Part shown: one piece after another, positions 1 to 8,090 of the stretch
Position numbering within the stretch: position 1 is the stretch's first letter
How the letters are laid out: each line of letters begins with the position of its first letter
From: Pedobacter steynii
GTDB lineage: Bacteria; Bacteroidota; Bacteroidia; Sphingobacteriales; Sphingobacteriaceae
Length of the DNA: 64,000 bases
Direction of reading: 5' to 3'
NCBI RefSeq assembly: GCF_001721645.1
Contig: NZ_CP017141.1
Coordinates: 4,092,001-4,156,000, forward strand
The notes under the pieces: model-generated
Told to the model about the DNA's origin: nothing
Databases searched by the model: none
What the model saw: only the letters and a program-made list of their open reading frames with translations
Position numbers and translations under genes: made by a program

Positions 1-485
1 TCGATAAAGACCGGCTTACAGCAGATTTAAAACCAGCGAGCCATCAGGTTTCCCTGATCAAAAGGCCAACGGCTGCTGAGTTTGAGCAGAAACTGAATGA
101 TTTTTGGTGGGACATGACTTATGTGGCAAAATGTCTGGCAAGGGATAACATCTTTTATGCAAAGTTCATGTCTGAAGATAATATGAGAACAGGTTATCTG
201 GTTCCGATCATTGAATGGTACATCGCAGTAGATCATGGCTGGAACATGACTACCAACAAGCATGGCCGGTTATTCAAAAAGTATTTGTCGCCGGAAATAT
301 GGCAGAAAATAGAGGCTACATTTTCAGGAAGTGATATACAGGATAATTGGCGGGCATTAATTGCTTATGCGGATTTAGTGCGGGAGTTGGGGACCACATT
401 AGCAGATAAATTAAGCTATAGTTATCCGGGAGAGCTCGAAAACAATATCCGGCAATATCTGGTTTTTGTAAAAGCATCGAAATAA
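1..485 (+). CDS. Aminoglycoside 6-adenylyltransferase-like protein, C-terminal part
   Basis: The reading frame is open from the left window edge (first full codon at base 3) to the TAA at 483-485, so the 5' end is missing. The visible 160 residues match my memory of the C-terminal half of streptomycin 6-adenylyltransferases (ANT(6), AadE/AadK type): a segment FWWDMTYVAK followed by a charged stretch, then an EWYIAVDHGWN helix and a KYLSPEIW motif. Such enzymes transfer AMP from ATP to the 6-hydroxyl of streptomycin in the cytoplasm; the catalytic nucleotidyltransferase motif would lie in the missing N-terminal half. Chromosomal homologues are common in soil bacteria and need not confer clinical resistance. 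The first internal Met lies at base 114, but similarity continues upstream of it, so that is not the true start. Family assignment is fairly confident; substrate is not. Confidence 0.8.
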   Translation, partial: DKDRLTADLKPASHQVSLIKRPTAAEFEQKLNDFWWDMTYVAKCLARDNIFYAKFMSEDNMRTGYLVPIIEWYIAVDHGWNMTTNKHGRLFKKYLSPEIWQKIEATFSGSDIQDNWRALIAYADLVRELGTTLADKLSYSYPGELENNIRQYLVFVKASK

Positions 486-595
486 TAAATGCGATTATGG
501 GTTTTCTTTTTTTTGACCACACTATAGCTTTAGGGAGTTTATGGAAGCATATGTCGGGTTTTTACAAACGTTGTCTTTTATAGTCTGATAATTTT

Positions 596-964
596 GTGCT
601 TAAATACTTTTTAAGCAATGGGCAAATGAAAACGATTTATAAAATGACGATTGTACTGCTATTAATTTTCTCCTTTGGTCATATGATGTATACTTTTCTT
701 GAAAATTCAGGATCATTGGAACAGCAAATGTGGTTTTTTTCGGCATCCCTGGCGATGTTGGGCAGCGTATTTCTCAACGTGCTCAATCTGGATGCTACCA
801 ATAGAAAGCTGAAATTGCTGACTGTGTTAATGAACCTTATGATGTTTTTGTTTTGCCTGGTTTTATGCTTTATCGTTCCTGAAATGCAGGTGGTGGCACT
901 TACGCTGGTTTACCTGATCTCTTTAACTGTTTCTGTAAGGTCTTCAGCCGCACTAATTCCATAA
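596..964 (+). CDS. Small four-helix integral membrane protein, unknown function
   Basis: A 122-residue ORF (GTG at 596) or 112 residues from the more usual ATG at 626. The sequence has four hydrophobic segments, roughly residues 17-35, 44-64, 74-94 and 98-115, with short polar connectors (for example DATNRKLK between segments 2 and 3). This pattern fits an inner-membrane protein with both ends on the same side. I do not recognise a family. It stands alone, 110 bp after the adenylyltransferase-like gene and convergent with the OmpW-like gene; a perfect hairpin follows its stop codon. No ribosome binding site helps choose the start, and I favour 626. Confidence 0.55.
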   Translation: MLKYFLSNGQMKTIYKMTIVLLLIFSFGHMMYTFLENSGSLEQQMWFFSASLAMLGSVFLNVLNLDATNRKLKLLTVLMNLMMFLFCLVLCFIVPEMQVVALTLVYLISLTVSVRSSAALIP

Positions 965-983
965 GCTACCAGGATTTAATATA

Positions 984-1020
984 GTCAAGTCAGTAATAAT
1001 AGAATTATTACTGACTTGAC
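984..1020. terminator. Perfect 17-bp hairpin between convergent genes
   Basis: Bases 984-1000 (GTCAAGTCAGTAATAAT) are the exact reverse complement of 1004-1020, with loop AGA. The hairpin lies 19 bp after the membrane-protein stop and 27 bp beyond the stop of the convergent OmpW-like gene. It is symmetric, so it may serve as a bidirectional terminator. There is no clean T-tract on the plus-strand side, so the terminator role is inferred from position and stem strength. Confidence 0.65.
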
Positions 1021-1047
1021 CACCGGTTTCGATGAGATTACAACAGA

Positions 1048-1737
1048 TCAAAATTTACATCCAATACCCAGGCCCAATAACCATGGTCTGATTTTTACAT
1101 CTGCTTCGATATGTTTTAATACGGGGGCCAGTTCCGGGCTTCCGGCAGGACTAAGATTTTCCGCATCAACTGTAGCATTTGTAGACAGGAAGATTTTCTT
1201 TAAATCGACATTAATAAACAACCTTTTGCTGATGTCGTAATCAAAGCCGGCCTGAGCTGCAAAAGCAAACTTATCCTTATATTTTATTCCCTTTACCACC
1301 GGTCCCTGATCTGCATTGTAAAAAATGGTGTAATTGACACCGGCGCCAAGATAGGGATTGAATTTTCCAACCGGATAGTGGTATTGTAAGGTCAGTGTAG
1401 GTGGAAGTAACCACACTTTACCTAAATCTACATTAGCGGAACTTGATGCACCTATGGCACTTAAATCGGATCCTGTTGTGCTTATCTTATGCCTGGTGGT
1501 TCCTAAAATCAGTTCTGCCGCAAAATGCCTGTTAAAGAAATAAGTGAAATCCAGTTCCGGAATAAAGGAGTTTGAGATTTTTACATCGCCACCGATGACT
1601 CCGATTGAAGCACTTTCCTGTGGAATAACAGCCAGTCCTCTAAGTCTGATCCTCCATTGCTCTTCGGTTTGGGAGGATTGAGGATACACATGAAATCCGG
1701 CCAGCATCAGTGCCATACATACCATTAACTTTTTCAT
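1048..1737 (-). CDS. OmpW-family outer membrane beta-barrel protein
   Basis: The start is placed at the ATG complementary to 1735-1737, giving MKKLMVCMALMLAGFHVYPQ, a typical signal peptide with a likely cleavage after a Gln-containing end; an upstream in-frame Met at 1761 would add eight residues before the signal and is less likely. The mature protein of about 210 residues has alternating beta strands, YFFNRHFAAELILG near the N-terminal third, a proline-rich LLPPTLTLQYHY, the glycine-rich NPYLGAGVNY segment, and ends in a terminal aromatic (GIGCKF), as expected for Bam-assembled barrels. The order and motifs are those of OmpW, an eight-stranded barrel thought to pass small hydrophobic molecules. 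It is monocistronic and convergent with its left neighbour. Confidence 0.85.
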   Translation of the reverse strand: MKKLMVCMALMLAGFHVYPQSSQTEEQWRIRLRGLAVIPQESASIGVIGGDVKISNSFIPELDFTYFFNRHFAAELILGTTRHKISTTGSDLSAIGASSSANVDLGKVWLLPPTLTLQYHYPVGKFNPYLGAGVNYTIFYNADQGPVVKGIKYKDKFAFAAQAGFDYDISKRLFINVDLKKIFLSTNATVDAENLSPAGSPELAPVLKHIEADVKIRPWLLGLGIGCKF

Positions 1738-1869
1738 ATCAGTAATATTTATTTGAAGCAAATCTATTGTGGCTGGTCAAAGAAAAAAATGCCTTTAAAC
1801 AGCTATTAAAATGATCTTGCTCAGGATGTTTTTACATTAGTTTGGCGAAATAGTCCCCGAGTCCATTTA

Positions 1870-2079
1870 ATGGAAGGAATGAAATATGTAATTTTGATCA
1901 CCATGGGTAAGCAGCCGAACAGGAAAAATCAAAAATGGATTACCACTCCCGCTAAAACAATACGTAGTTTACTTAAGGAAACAGTTTTTGCTAATGATGA
2001 GGCTTTGCAAGACGATGCCGATGACGTATTGGATCTGATTACAAGGTGGTGTCCACCAGAGTTCAGGGTTCGGGAATAA
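1870..2079 (+). CDS. Small hypothetical protein
   Basis: A 69-residue ORF with several possible starts (Met1, Met4, Met12). The N-terminal third is mildly hydrophobic (KYVILITM), then a basic stretch (KQPNRKNQK) and an acidic helix-like segment (NDEALQDDADDVLDLITR) ending in WCPPEFRVRE. I do not recognise a family. It sits alone between the divergent OmpW-like gene and the glycoside hydrolase gene. The mixed, protein-like composition and position in an otherwise empty 450-bp gap favour a real gene, but a chance ORF is possible. Confidence 0.35.
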   Translation: MEGMKYVILITMGKQPNRKNQKWITTPAKTIRSLLKETVFANDEALQDDADDVLDLITRWCPPEFRVRE

Positions 2080-2214
2080 ATAGTTTACAAAAAAAGCATT
2101 AATTTCAACTGATATAATAAATCAATAAACCAAATGGTATTAGCGGGCTATAGATCTGACCAATCGATCTGTTGATGCTGGATTTTTAACCAACAAACAC
2201 ACAAATAAACACAA

Positions 2215-4401
2215 ATGAAAAGATTTACCATTAAGTGCATCCTGCGGGGAGTATCCCTGATTGGCTGTGGATTAATTGCGTCAACACCGGTCTTGCTGGC
2301 TCAAAAACAGACAAAAAGTGACTGGCTGTTAAACTCTGCCAGTTATATGGCTATGGTTAAAACCAACGAAAACAAAAAGGAGGTTACACTTGACAATGGC
2401 CTTGTGAAAAGAACATTCAGGATAGCGCCCAGTGTGGTCTGCATTGATTACCAGAACCAGGTGAACGGGCAGCAGCTGTTACGGGCAATAAAGCCGGAAG
2501 CCAGAGTCACTATTAATGATAAAATTTATGAAATTGGCGGACTGACCGGGCAAAAGGAAAATGCTTATATCCGACCGGAATGGTTGGGTCAGTTTACTCC
2601 TGGTAATCAGGCTTTTAAAATGACTGGTTTTGAGATCAATCCGATCCGTCCACAGCTCAACTGGAAAAGCAAGTTCTGGGCTGCAAACCATAAGCAACCT
2701 ACCGGAAAAGTACTTTCATTTCATTATCGCGCTACCGCAACTGAATTATCAGGTCTGGAACTTGATGTTAATTACGAGTTATATGATGGTCTTCCTCTGA
2801 TTGTTAAGTCACTTTCTATTCGCAACAAGGGGAGTGAGTCCTTTACCATTGGCCGGGTAGTGAATGAAATCCTGGGCATGGTGGAAGAGCAGAGTGCTGT
2901 GGTGGGAGGAGTAGATCAGATGGCGAAACCGCAGGGGATTTATTTCGAAACCAATTACGCTTTTAACAATGCCATGAGGTACGATCTGAGTGACCAGACG
3001 ACCCACTGGAAAGTAGATTCCACCTATAGATCACAGGTAAATTATGATTATCAGACGCCTTGTCTGCTCGAAATCTATCCGGATAAAGTATCCGGAATCG
3101 AATTGCAAAAAGGAGATTCTTACCATTCGGTGCGCAGCTATGAATTGTTGATGGATAGTTATGATAGAGAGCGCAGGGGACTTTCCATTCGCAAAATGTA
3201 CAATACTGTTGCACCATGGACTACCGCAAACCCGATATTTATGCACCTTGTCAGTAAAAATGATGAGCAAGTACGTACGGCAATTGATCAGTGTGCTGCG
3301 ACCGGATATGAAGCTTTAATCCTGAGCTTTGGAAGTCATTGTAATGTGGAAGATACGACCGCCACAAATATTAAAAAATGGAAGGAACTTGCTGACTATG
3401 CACACAGTAAGAAGGTTTTTATCGGAAGCTATTCTTTATTCAGCTCCCGGAAAATCAGTGAAGAAGATGATGTAATTAATCCAAAGACAGGTAAAACCGG
3501 GGGTGCTTTTTTTGGCAATGCTCCTTGCTTTGGGAGTAAGTGGGGATTGGGATATCGTGATAAGATTAAGGCCTTTTACTTAAAAGCAGGTTTCGATATC
3601 TGGGAGAACGACGGTCCATATCCTGGTGATGTATGTGCCTCAACTACGCATCCCGGCCATAAAGGACTGGAAGATTCTCAATGGAAACAAATCAACATTC
3701 AAAAGGAATTGTATCATTGGTTAAACGAAAGAGGGGTGTATATCAATGCGCCAGATTGGTATTTTCTTGATGGTACACATAAAATCGGAATTGGCTACCG
3801 GGAAGTGAACTTCTCTTTGCCAAGGGAAAATCAGCTGATTCTGAACCGTCAGAATATCTTTGATGGTACCTGGGAGAAAACGTCTTCTATGAGCCGGGGT
3901 TTTGTTCCGCTTACGAGGTATCAGGGAGGTGGACCTGAAGCAGTATTGGAGCCCTTAAAAGACCATCTTAAAGATTATGAACAGTTAATGGTTCAGTATT
4001 ATGGAGCGGGGGTTCAAGCTTGTTATCGCGGACCAAGGTTGTATGACACCGAAGAAACCAGATTGATGGTATCGGGAGTGATAGATTGGTATAAGAAATA
4101 CCGCGATATCCTTAATTCGGAAATTATCCATTTACGCAGAGCGGATGGGAGAGATTGGGATGGCTTGCTCCATGTAAATCCTAAGCTTAAAAACAAAGGG
4201 ATGATGATGTTGTACAATCCATTAAAAGAGAAAATCACGAGAACGGTTAAAGTTCCTCTTTACTATACCGGTTTAACCACTGTGGCAAAAGTGACGGAAA
4301 AAGGAAAAGCTCCAAAGAGTTATGCCCTGAGCAGGAATTATGAAATTGAATATACCTGTACCCTGGAGCCGGAAAGTTATTGCTGGGTATTGATCGAATA
4401 A
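2215..4401 (+). CDS. Secreted putative glycoside hydrolase (alpha-galactosidase-like architecture)
   Basis: A 728-residue protein with an N-terminal signal peptide (basic MKRFTIK, hydrophobic core, likely cleavage near residue 29 after LLA). Residues 30-310 look like an all-beta N-terminal domain; about 340-620 alternate helix and strand as in a TIM barrel; 640-728 form a C-terminal beta domain (EYTCTLEPESYCWVLIE). In the barrel, FDIWENDGPYPGD (about 462-474) and NAPDWYFLDG (about 512-521) contain paired acidic residues at strand ends that could be catalytic. The layout resembles retaining alpha-galactosidase-type enzymes (GH27/GH36/GH31 clans), but I cannot assign the family or substrate. 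It would act in the periplasm or at the surface. It is monocistronic, with no SusC/SusD genes beside it, so a polysaccharide utilisation locus is not evident. Confidence 0.6.
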   Translation: MKRFTIKCILRGVSLIGCGLIASTPVLLAQKQTKSDWLLNSASYMAMVKTNENKKEVTLDNGLVKRTFRIAPSVVCIDYQNQVNGQQLLRAIKPEARVTINDKIYEIGGLTGQKENAYIRPEWLGQFTPGNQAFKMTGFEINPIRPQLNWKSKFWAANHKQPTGKVLSFHYRATATELSGLELDVNYELYDGLPLIVKSLSIRNKGSESFTIGRVVNEILGMVEEQSAVVGGVDQMAKPQGIYFETNYAFNNAMRYDLSDQTTHWKVDSTYRSQVNYDYQTPCLLEIYPDKVSGIELQKGDSYHSVRSYELLMDSYDRERRGLSIRKMYNTVAPWTTANPIFMHLVSKNDEQVRTAIDQCAATGYEALILSFGSHCNVEDTTATNIKKWKELADYAHSKKVFIGSYSLFSSRKISEEDDVINPKTGKTGGAFFGNAPCFGSKWGLGYRDKIKAFYLKAGFDIWENDGPYPGDVCASTTHPGHKGLEDSQWKQINIQKELYHWLNERGVYINAPDWYFLDGTHKIGIGYREVNFSLPRENQLILNRQNIFDGTWEKTSSMSRGFVPLTRYQGGGPEAVLEPLKDHLKDYEQLMVQYYGAGVQACYRGPRLYDTEETRLMVSGVIDWYKKYRDILNSEIIHLRRADGRDWDGLLHVNPKLKNKGMMMLYNPLKEKITRTVKVPLYYTGLTTVAKVTEKGKAPKSYALSRNYEIEYTCTLEPESYCWVLIE

Positions 4402-4584
4402 CAAAACAACGTAAACAATATCGGTTCTGGTTTGTTGCTGAGTCATGAGTAGGTGTCGTTCTCTGATGTAAAGTGTTTTTTCAATTCTTACCAGGTTTTT
4501 GATTTAGACATATGTTTAAAAATATATGTTGAAAAACTTTTTTTACGTGTAAATGTTTTATAATTTGGATAAGAGATATTTATA

Positions 4585-4606
4585 TTCCAAAGATTAATCT
4601 TTGGAA
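4585..4606. repeat. Perfect 22-bp palindrome
   Basis: Bases 4585-4595 (TTCCAAAGATT) are the exact reverse complement of 4596-4606. It lies 184 bp after the glycoside hydrolase stop and about 140 bp upstream of the putative nusG-like promoter. A palindrome without a loop is more typical of a dimeric regulator's operator than of a terminator. The function is inferred only from symmetry. Confidence 0.5.
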
Positions 4607-4747
4607 AAACATACATTAATTCTGTTTTCTTTTAAGAATTTTCAGTCGATCTGGATAGTAGTCCGTATATGTATAACCCATTTATAATTTAAAACAAGAT
4701 GAAAAACTATTTTAACAACTACTTTACCTATGTAATTGCGAAGTGTT

Positions 4748-4755
4748 TATCTTTG
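4748..4755 (+). promoter_or_regulatory. Candidate Bacteroidota -7 promoter element
   Basis: TATCTTTG at 4748-4755 matches the Bacteroidota sigma-ABfr -7 consensus TAnnTTTG exactly. A TTT-rich segment (ACTTTACC, 4721-4728) sits at about the distance expected for the weak -33 TTTG element but does not match it. It would start a leader of about 120 nt before the nusG-like gene. Confidence 0.4.
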
Positions 4756-4803
4756 TAATTAATAATAAAATAGCTCCTCATAATTTTAATAACTATTGTT
4801 AAA

Positions 4804-4859
4804 TAACAGGGGAGGCTTCAATTCAAGTGCTATTCATGAAGTTTTAAACTGCCCTGTTA
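4804..4859 (+). promoter_or_regulatory. Inverted repeat in the leader of the nusG-like gene
   Basis: TAACAGGG at 4804-4811 is the exact reverse complement of CCCTGTTA at 4852-4859, 22 bp before the start codon. In the mRNA it would close a 40-nt loop just ahead of the translation start. It could act as a translation or transcription control element; the 8-bp stem could also be chance. Confidence 0.35.
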
Positions 4860-4881
4860 ACTCATCCCTAATTTTTTTTAT

Positions 4882-5400
4882 ATGAATAGTATTAATGTCC
4901 CTAACTCGAAGTGGTATGTCGTTTACACATATCCAAATTATGAAAAGAAGGTTCAAAGTATTTTTTTACGCTCAAACATTCCTTGTTTTCTACCTGTTCA
5001 AACAGTAATCCGGAACTGGAGTGATAGGAAAAAAGCAGTGGAAATTCCTTTGTTTCCAAATTATATTTTTGTCTATGCAGACCATAAAACGAAATATCAG
5101 GTGCTCAATGTGTATGGTGTTTCACGATATGTTTCTTCTAATGGTGCACCTGTAACTATTTCAGAAAATGAAATAGATGTAATAAAAAAGTTAATGGTTG
5201 TTCCTGGAATTGTTGTGGAAAGGAAGGTCGATGCCGGAGATTTGGTGGAAATTACTGATGGTGCATTTGAAGGGATAAAAGGAGTGGTTTTCAAAAAGAG
5301 TAGTAAGTCGAGGCTTGGTATTAAAATCCGAGGTATCAATCAATTTCTTTCTATTGAAATTGGTATGTCCTCAATAAAAAAATGTGAAATAAAGATTTAA
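4882..5400 (+). CDS. NusG-like transcription antiterminator (UpxY/LoaP-type NusG paralogue)
   Basis: A 172-residue protein with a complete NusG N-terminal domain (about residues 9-105: KWYVVYTYPNYEKKV at the start, FLPV at 36-39, PLFPNYIFVYAD at 56-67) and a C-terminal KOW domain (119-136, GDLVEITDGAFEGIKGVV). Housekeeping NusG has a similar fold, but the short linker, the FPNYIFV motif and an isolated location away from secE/rplK are typical of specialised paralogues such as RfaH, UpxY and LoaP. These load on RNA polymerase at a leader sequence and let it transcribe long polysaccharide or antibiotic operons. The >55-kb assembly-line operon begins 3.3 kb downstream on the same strand, with a receptor gene on the opposite strand between them. 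I infer, but cannot show, that this operon is its target. Confidence 0.85.
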   Translation: MNSINVPNSKWYVVYTYPNYEKKVQSIFLRSNIPCFLPVQTVIRNWSDRKKAVEIPLFPNYIFVYADHKTKYQVLNVYGVSRYVSSNGAPVTISENEIDVIKKLMVVPGIVVERKVDAGDLVEITDGAFEGIKGVVFKKSSKSRLGIKIRGINQFLSIEIGMSSIKKCEIKI

Positions 5401-5433
5401 GTTCTCTATAGGTGTTTTGGTAAAATGAATATC

Positions 5434-5485
5434 GGTCTTCTGTCTCAAATCTGGTGTAATTAAATATTGGATTTGGGACGGGAGG
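5434..5485. terminator. Imperfect hairpin between convergent nusG-like and receptor genes
   Basis: GTCTCAAATC (5442-5451) pairs with GATTTGGGAC (5470-5479) with one G-U wobble, and the pairing extends outward with further wobbles to about 5434 and 5485. It lies 34 bp after the nusG-like stop. A second possible stem involves GGGAGGACA (about 5480-5488) and TGTCTCCCC (about 5509-5517). Position between convergent stops suggests a terminator; pairing is imperfect. Confidence 0.4.
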
Positions 5486-5543
5486 ACAGATTTATGGTTG
5501 TCTCCCCTCATTAAGGTGGTTTTTCTTATTTGTGCTGTCTATC

Positions 5544-8090
5544 TTATTGTGTTTTAACCCGGTCTTTTTCAACATCAACACTTCCTGTTTTGCGTTTTTT
5601 TGCGCCATTCTTGGATTGTGCAAAATTATAGGTGAATCCTAGTGTGAATACTTGTGAATTATATCGGTTTCTGAAAGAAGAAGTTGCATTTGGAATATAG
5701 TTCGCTATCCCATCAGTGGTGTAGGTATTGAGGAGATCTCTTGCATTTAATTTAACTGATCCATTGTTGTTTAATATTTTTTTCTGAATGCCAGCATTTA
5801 GTTGTCCGTTAGCATAATTAATAAATTGGCCATTTGCTCTGCGCGTGATATAAAACCCTCCGATTTCAGCACTCCATCCTTGAGGTAAAGTGAATTGATT
5901 GGTTAGGTTGATCTCTCCGAAGGTGGAGGATTGGTCAATGTAGCTGGAGAATAGCTGTCCTTTGAAGTTATTTCTAAAAACTTGTATGTAGGTGTTTAAG
6001 AACCACCATTTGGTTGGTTGTAACGCGAGATTAACGGATGCGCCGAGATATGTTGCTGTTCCAATATTTCCAGTGCCATTAATGAAAATATTTCCCTCTT
6101 GCCTGACGATTTCGTTCTGAATGTCGGTAATGTGATTGTAGTAGAGTGCTGCGGTAATTGTACTTTTATAACTGTAAGATAGTTTATAGTTGTCTGAATA
6201 TTGAGGTTTTAAGAATGGGTTCCCCGATGAATAGGTGAATTTATCTGAAAGGGTGATGAAAGGATTTAGGTCCTGATAATACGGTCTGCGTATTCTTCTG
6301 CCATAGGAAACAATCAGTAAATTTGTCCCTGAGCTATCAAGTTTGTAAGAAAAATATGCAGTAGGAAATAAATTGGTGTAATTTTTAACAAAAGAAGAGT
6401 CCTTTCGGGTTGGGTTTCCGGTTTGATGACCTTTCGCATTTGTATTTTCCAGGCGTAGTCCGAGTTGTAGGGAGAGTCTGTTGAAATTTTTATTCAGGTT
6501 GAGGTATATTGCGTTAACATTCTCCTTGTATGTAAAACGATTGGTTAAGTTGTAATCGATTGTACTTGTTCCATTCCGCTCATTGAAATAGTTGGCTTCA
6601 TTATCGGTGTTTACGTAGCTTCCTTTGGCACCCGCCTCCAGTTTAGCTCCTTTATTTAAGGGTAGGGTGTAATCTGCCCTGGCAGATGAGATATGGATGT
6701 TTGTCGGTAAATTATCCTTAATGATCTGGGTGTTTGTTAGGGTGCAGTCTGGTCCAAATGACTGATTTATAAAGGTTTGGTTGATGCGTGAATTGTAGTT
6801 TAAATAATCCAGATCAAATGTTAGTTGTTTTCCCAGACTGTCAAACTGATGGCTATAATTGAGGTTAATTCCTCCATTGTAAAAGCGATTTTTGCTTTTG
6901 TTGTTAGCGGTGATTAATGAGTCCAGCTGGAGTGTGTTGTTTAGTAATCTATTATCCGAGGGGTTGTCCACTTTACCTGGAGTTGCTGCGCCCGTGAAAA
7001 CGATGCCCCATGTTGTTTTGGGAGATAAGTAATAATCCATGCCGATCTTAAGGTTTGCGGCATTGGTCTTACTTTTGATGTATTGTATTTGTTCAAAAGC
7101 AGAATTGAAGTTTCCGTTGCTGTCGAAATAATTCCGGCCCAGATTTAGTTTCCGATAGCTATGGTTTAGACTATAAGCTGCATTGGAAAAAATATTTATT
7201 TTATTGATGCGATAATTTAGATTTAGGCTTTGGCTGGTTTGTGTATAATGTGCTTGTCCTAAATTGGCGGATAAGGAGCCGTTAAACCCTTTTATCTTAG
7301 ATTTTTTTGTCTTAATGTTAATCACTCCGGAGTTTCCTGCTGCGTCGTATTTTGCAGGAGGATTGTCCATTAATTCTAACTGATCTAAAACGGAGGACGG
7401 AAGTGACTTTAGATAATTGGCAAGGCTGTTTCCTGATAAGTAGCTGGGTTTGCCATCAATAAATACGGTAACACCTGATTTTCCTTTAAAGCTGATATTT
7501 CCGTTTCCGTCCACAACCACCCCCGGTGATTTTTCAAGGACTTCGAGTGCATTGGCTCCATCATTAGAAATCAGTGAACCCACATTGATTACTGTACGGT
7601 CTAGCTTCTGCTCGATATATGCTTTTTTGCCAGTTACAACAACCTCTTTTAAATTGCTAACGTTGGCTGTTAGGATGATGTCAGGAAGTTTGACCTGTTG
7701 TTGTTCTCCTAGTGTTAAGCTTATTGATAATGGAAAGGTGCCTATCGCTGAGACGCCAATCAGATATTCTCCTTTTTCTGATACATTTAATTGGAATGAG
7801 CCAATACTGTCAGTAAAGGTAGATTGTATGACTTTACCGGAGTTGATTTTTTTGATAATAATTGTGGCATAGTCTATAGCCTGATGATTGACGTTGGTTA
7901 CCTTTCCCTGAATTACGTAACCAGTTTGCCTGTTAGGCTTTTCTGCTAATGTATAGTGACTCCCCTTTAGAATAGTCCGATCCCTTAATGGAGATGCAAT
8001 TAAATTATTTAAGGACGTAATTATAAAAATAAGGGTGAAAAGAGTAGTGCGCATAGTGTTAAGTATTCTATGAATAGCAGATATTTTCAT
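5544..8090 (-). CDS. TonB-dependent outer membrane receptor with carboxypeptidase-regulatory-like N-terminus
   Basis: An 848-residue protein (836 if it starts at the second Met, complementary to 8052-8054, which directly begins the signal peptide MRTTLFTLIFIITSLNNLIAS). Order: signal peptide; carboxypeptidase regulatory-like beta-sandwich (about 58-140, GKVTNVNHQAIDYATIII); TonB-box-like LKEVVVTG (about 147-154); plug domain (about 160-265, with SPGVVVDGNGNISFKGK and GVINIKTKK); then a large beta-barrel of the Bacteroidota outer-membrane beta-barrel type (PF14905-like). The final strand (VFTLGFTYNFA) is followed by a basic tail of about 24 residues rather than ending in an aromatic. No SusD partner is adjacent. 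Its start faces the assembly-line operon across 594 bp, so shared regulation is plausible. Ligand unknown; import of the product, a siderophore or a nutrient are all possible. Confidence 0.85.
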   Translation of the reverse strand: MKISAIHRILNTMRTTLFTLIFIITSLNNLIASPLRDRTILKGSHYTLAEKPNRQTGYVIQGKVTNVNHQAIDYATIIIKKINSGKVIQSTFTDSIGSFQLNVSEKGEYLIGVSAIGTFPLSISLTLGEQQQVKLPDIILTANVSNLKEVVVTGKKAYIEQKLDRTVINVGSLISNDGANALEVLEKSPGVVVDGNGNISFKGKSGVTVFIDGKPSYLSGNSLANYLKSLPSSVLDQLELMDNPPAKYDAAGNSGVINIKTKKSKIKGFNGSLSANLGQAHYTQTSQSLNLNYRINKINIFSNAAYSLNHSYRKLNLGRNYFDSNGNFNSAFEQIQYIKSKTNAANLKIGMDYYLSPKTTWGIVFTGAATPGKVDNPSDNRLLNNTLQLDSLITANNKSKNRFYNGGINLNYSHQFDSLGKQLTFDLDYLNYNSRINQTFINQSFGPDCTLTNTQIIKDNLPTNIHISSARADYTLPLNKGAKLEAGAKGSYVNTDNEANYFNERNGTSTIDYNLTNRFTYKENVNAIYLNLNKNFNRLSLQLGLRLENTNAKGHQTGNPTRKDSSFVKNYTNLFPTAYFSYKLDSSGTNLLIVSYGRRIRRPYYQDLNPFITLSDKFTYSSGNPFLKPQYSDNYKLSYSYKSTITAALYYNHITDIQNEIVRQEGNIFINGTGNIGTATYLGASVNLALQPTKWWFLNTYIQVFRNNFKGQLFSSYIDQSSTFGEINLTNQFTLPQGWSAEIGGFYITRRANGQFINYANGQLNAGIQKKILNNNGSVKLNARDLLNTYTTDGIANYIPNATSSFRNRYNSQVFTLGFTYNFAQSKNGAKKRKTGSVDVEKDRVKTQ

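Larger units (their letters stand above)
4402..4881 (+). promoter_or_regulatory. 480-bp regulatory intergenic region ahead of the nusG-like gene
   Basis: No ORF of note lies here. The region is A+T-rich and holds three things described separately: a perfect 22-bp palindrome (4585-4606), a TAnnTTTG promoter element (4748-4755), and an inverted repeat (4804-4859) between that element and the start codon. The layout suggests a transcribed leader of about 120 nt on the nusG-like mRNA. Confidence 0.5.

Noticed and set aside
1016-1240. 74-codon plus-strand ORF overlapping the OmpW-like gene end
   Set aside because: Antisense to the barrel sequence and begins inside the terminator hairpin.
7450-7872. 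140-codon plus-strand ORF inside the receptor gene
   Set aside because: It lies wholly antisense to the conserved plug domain and has no protein-like motifs; it is a frame shadow.
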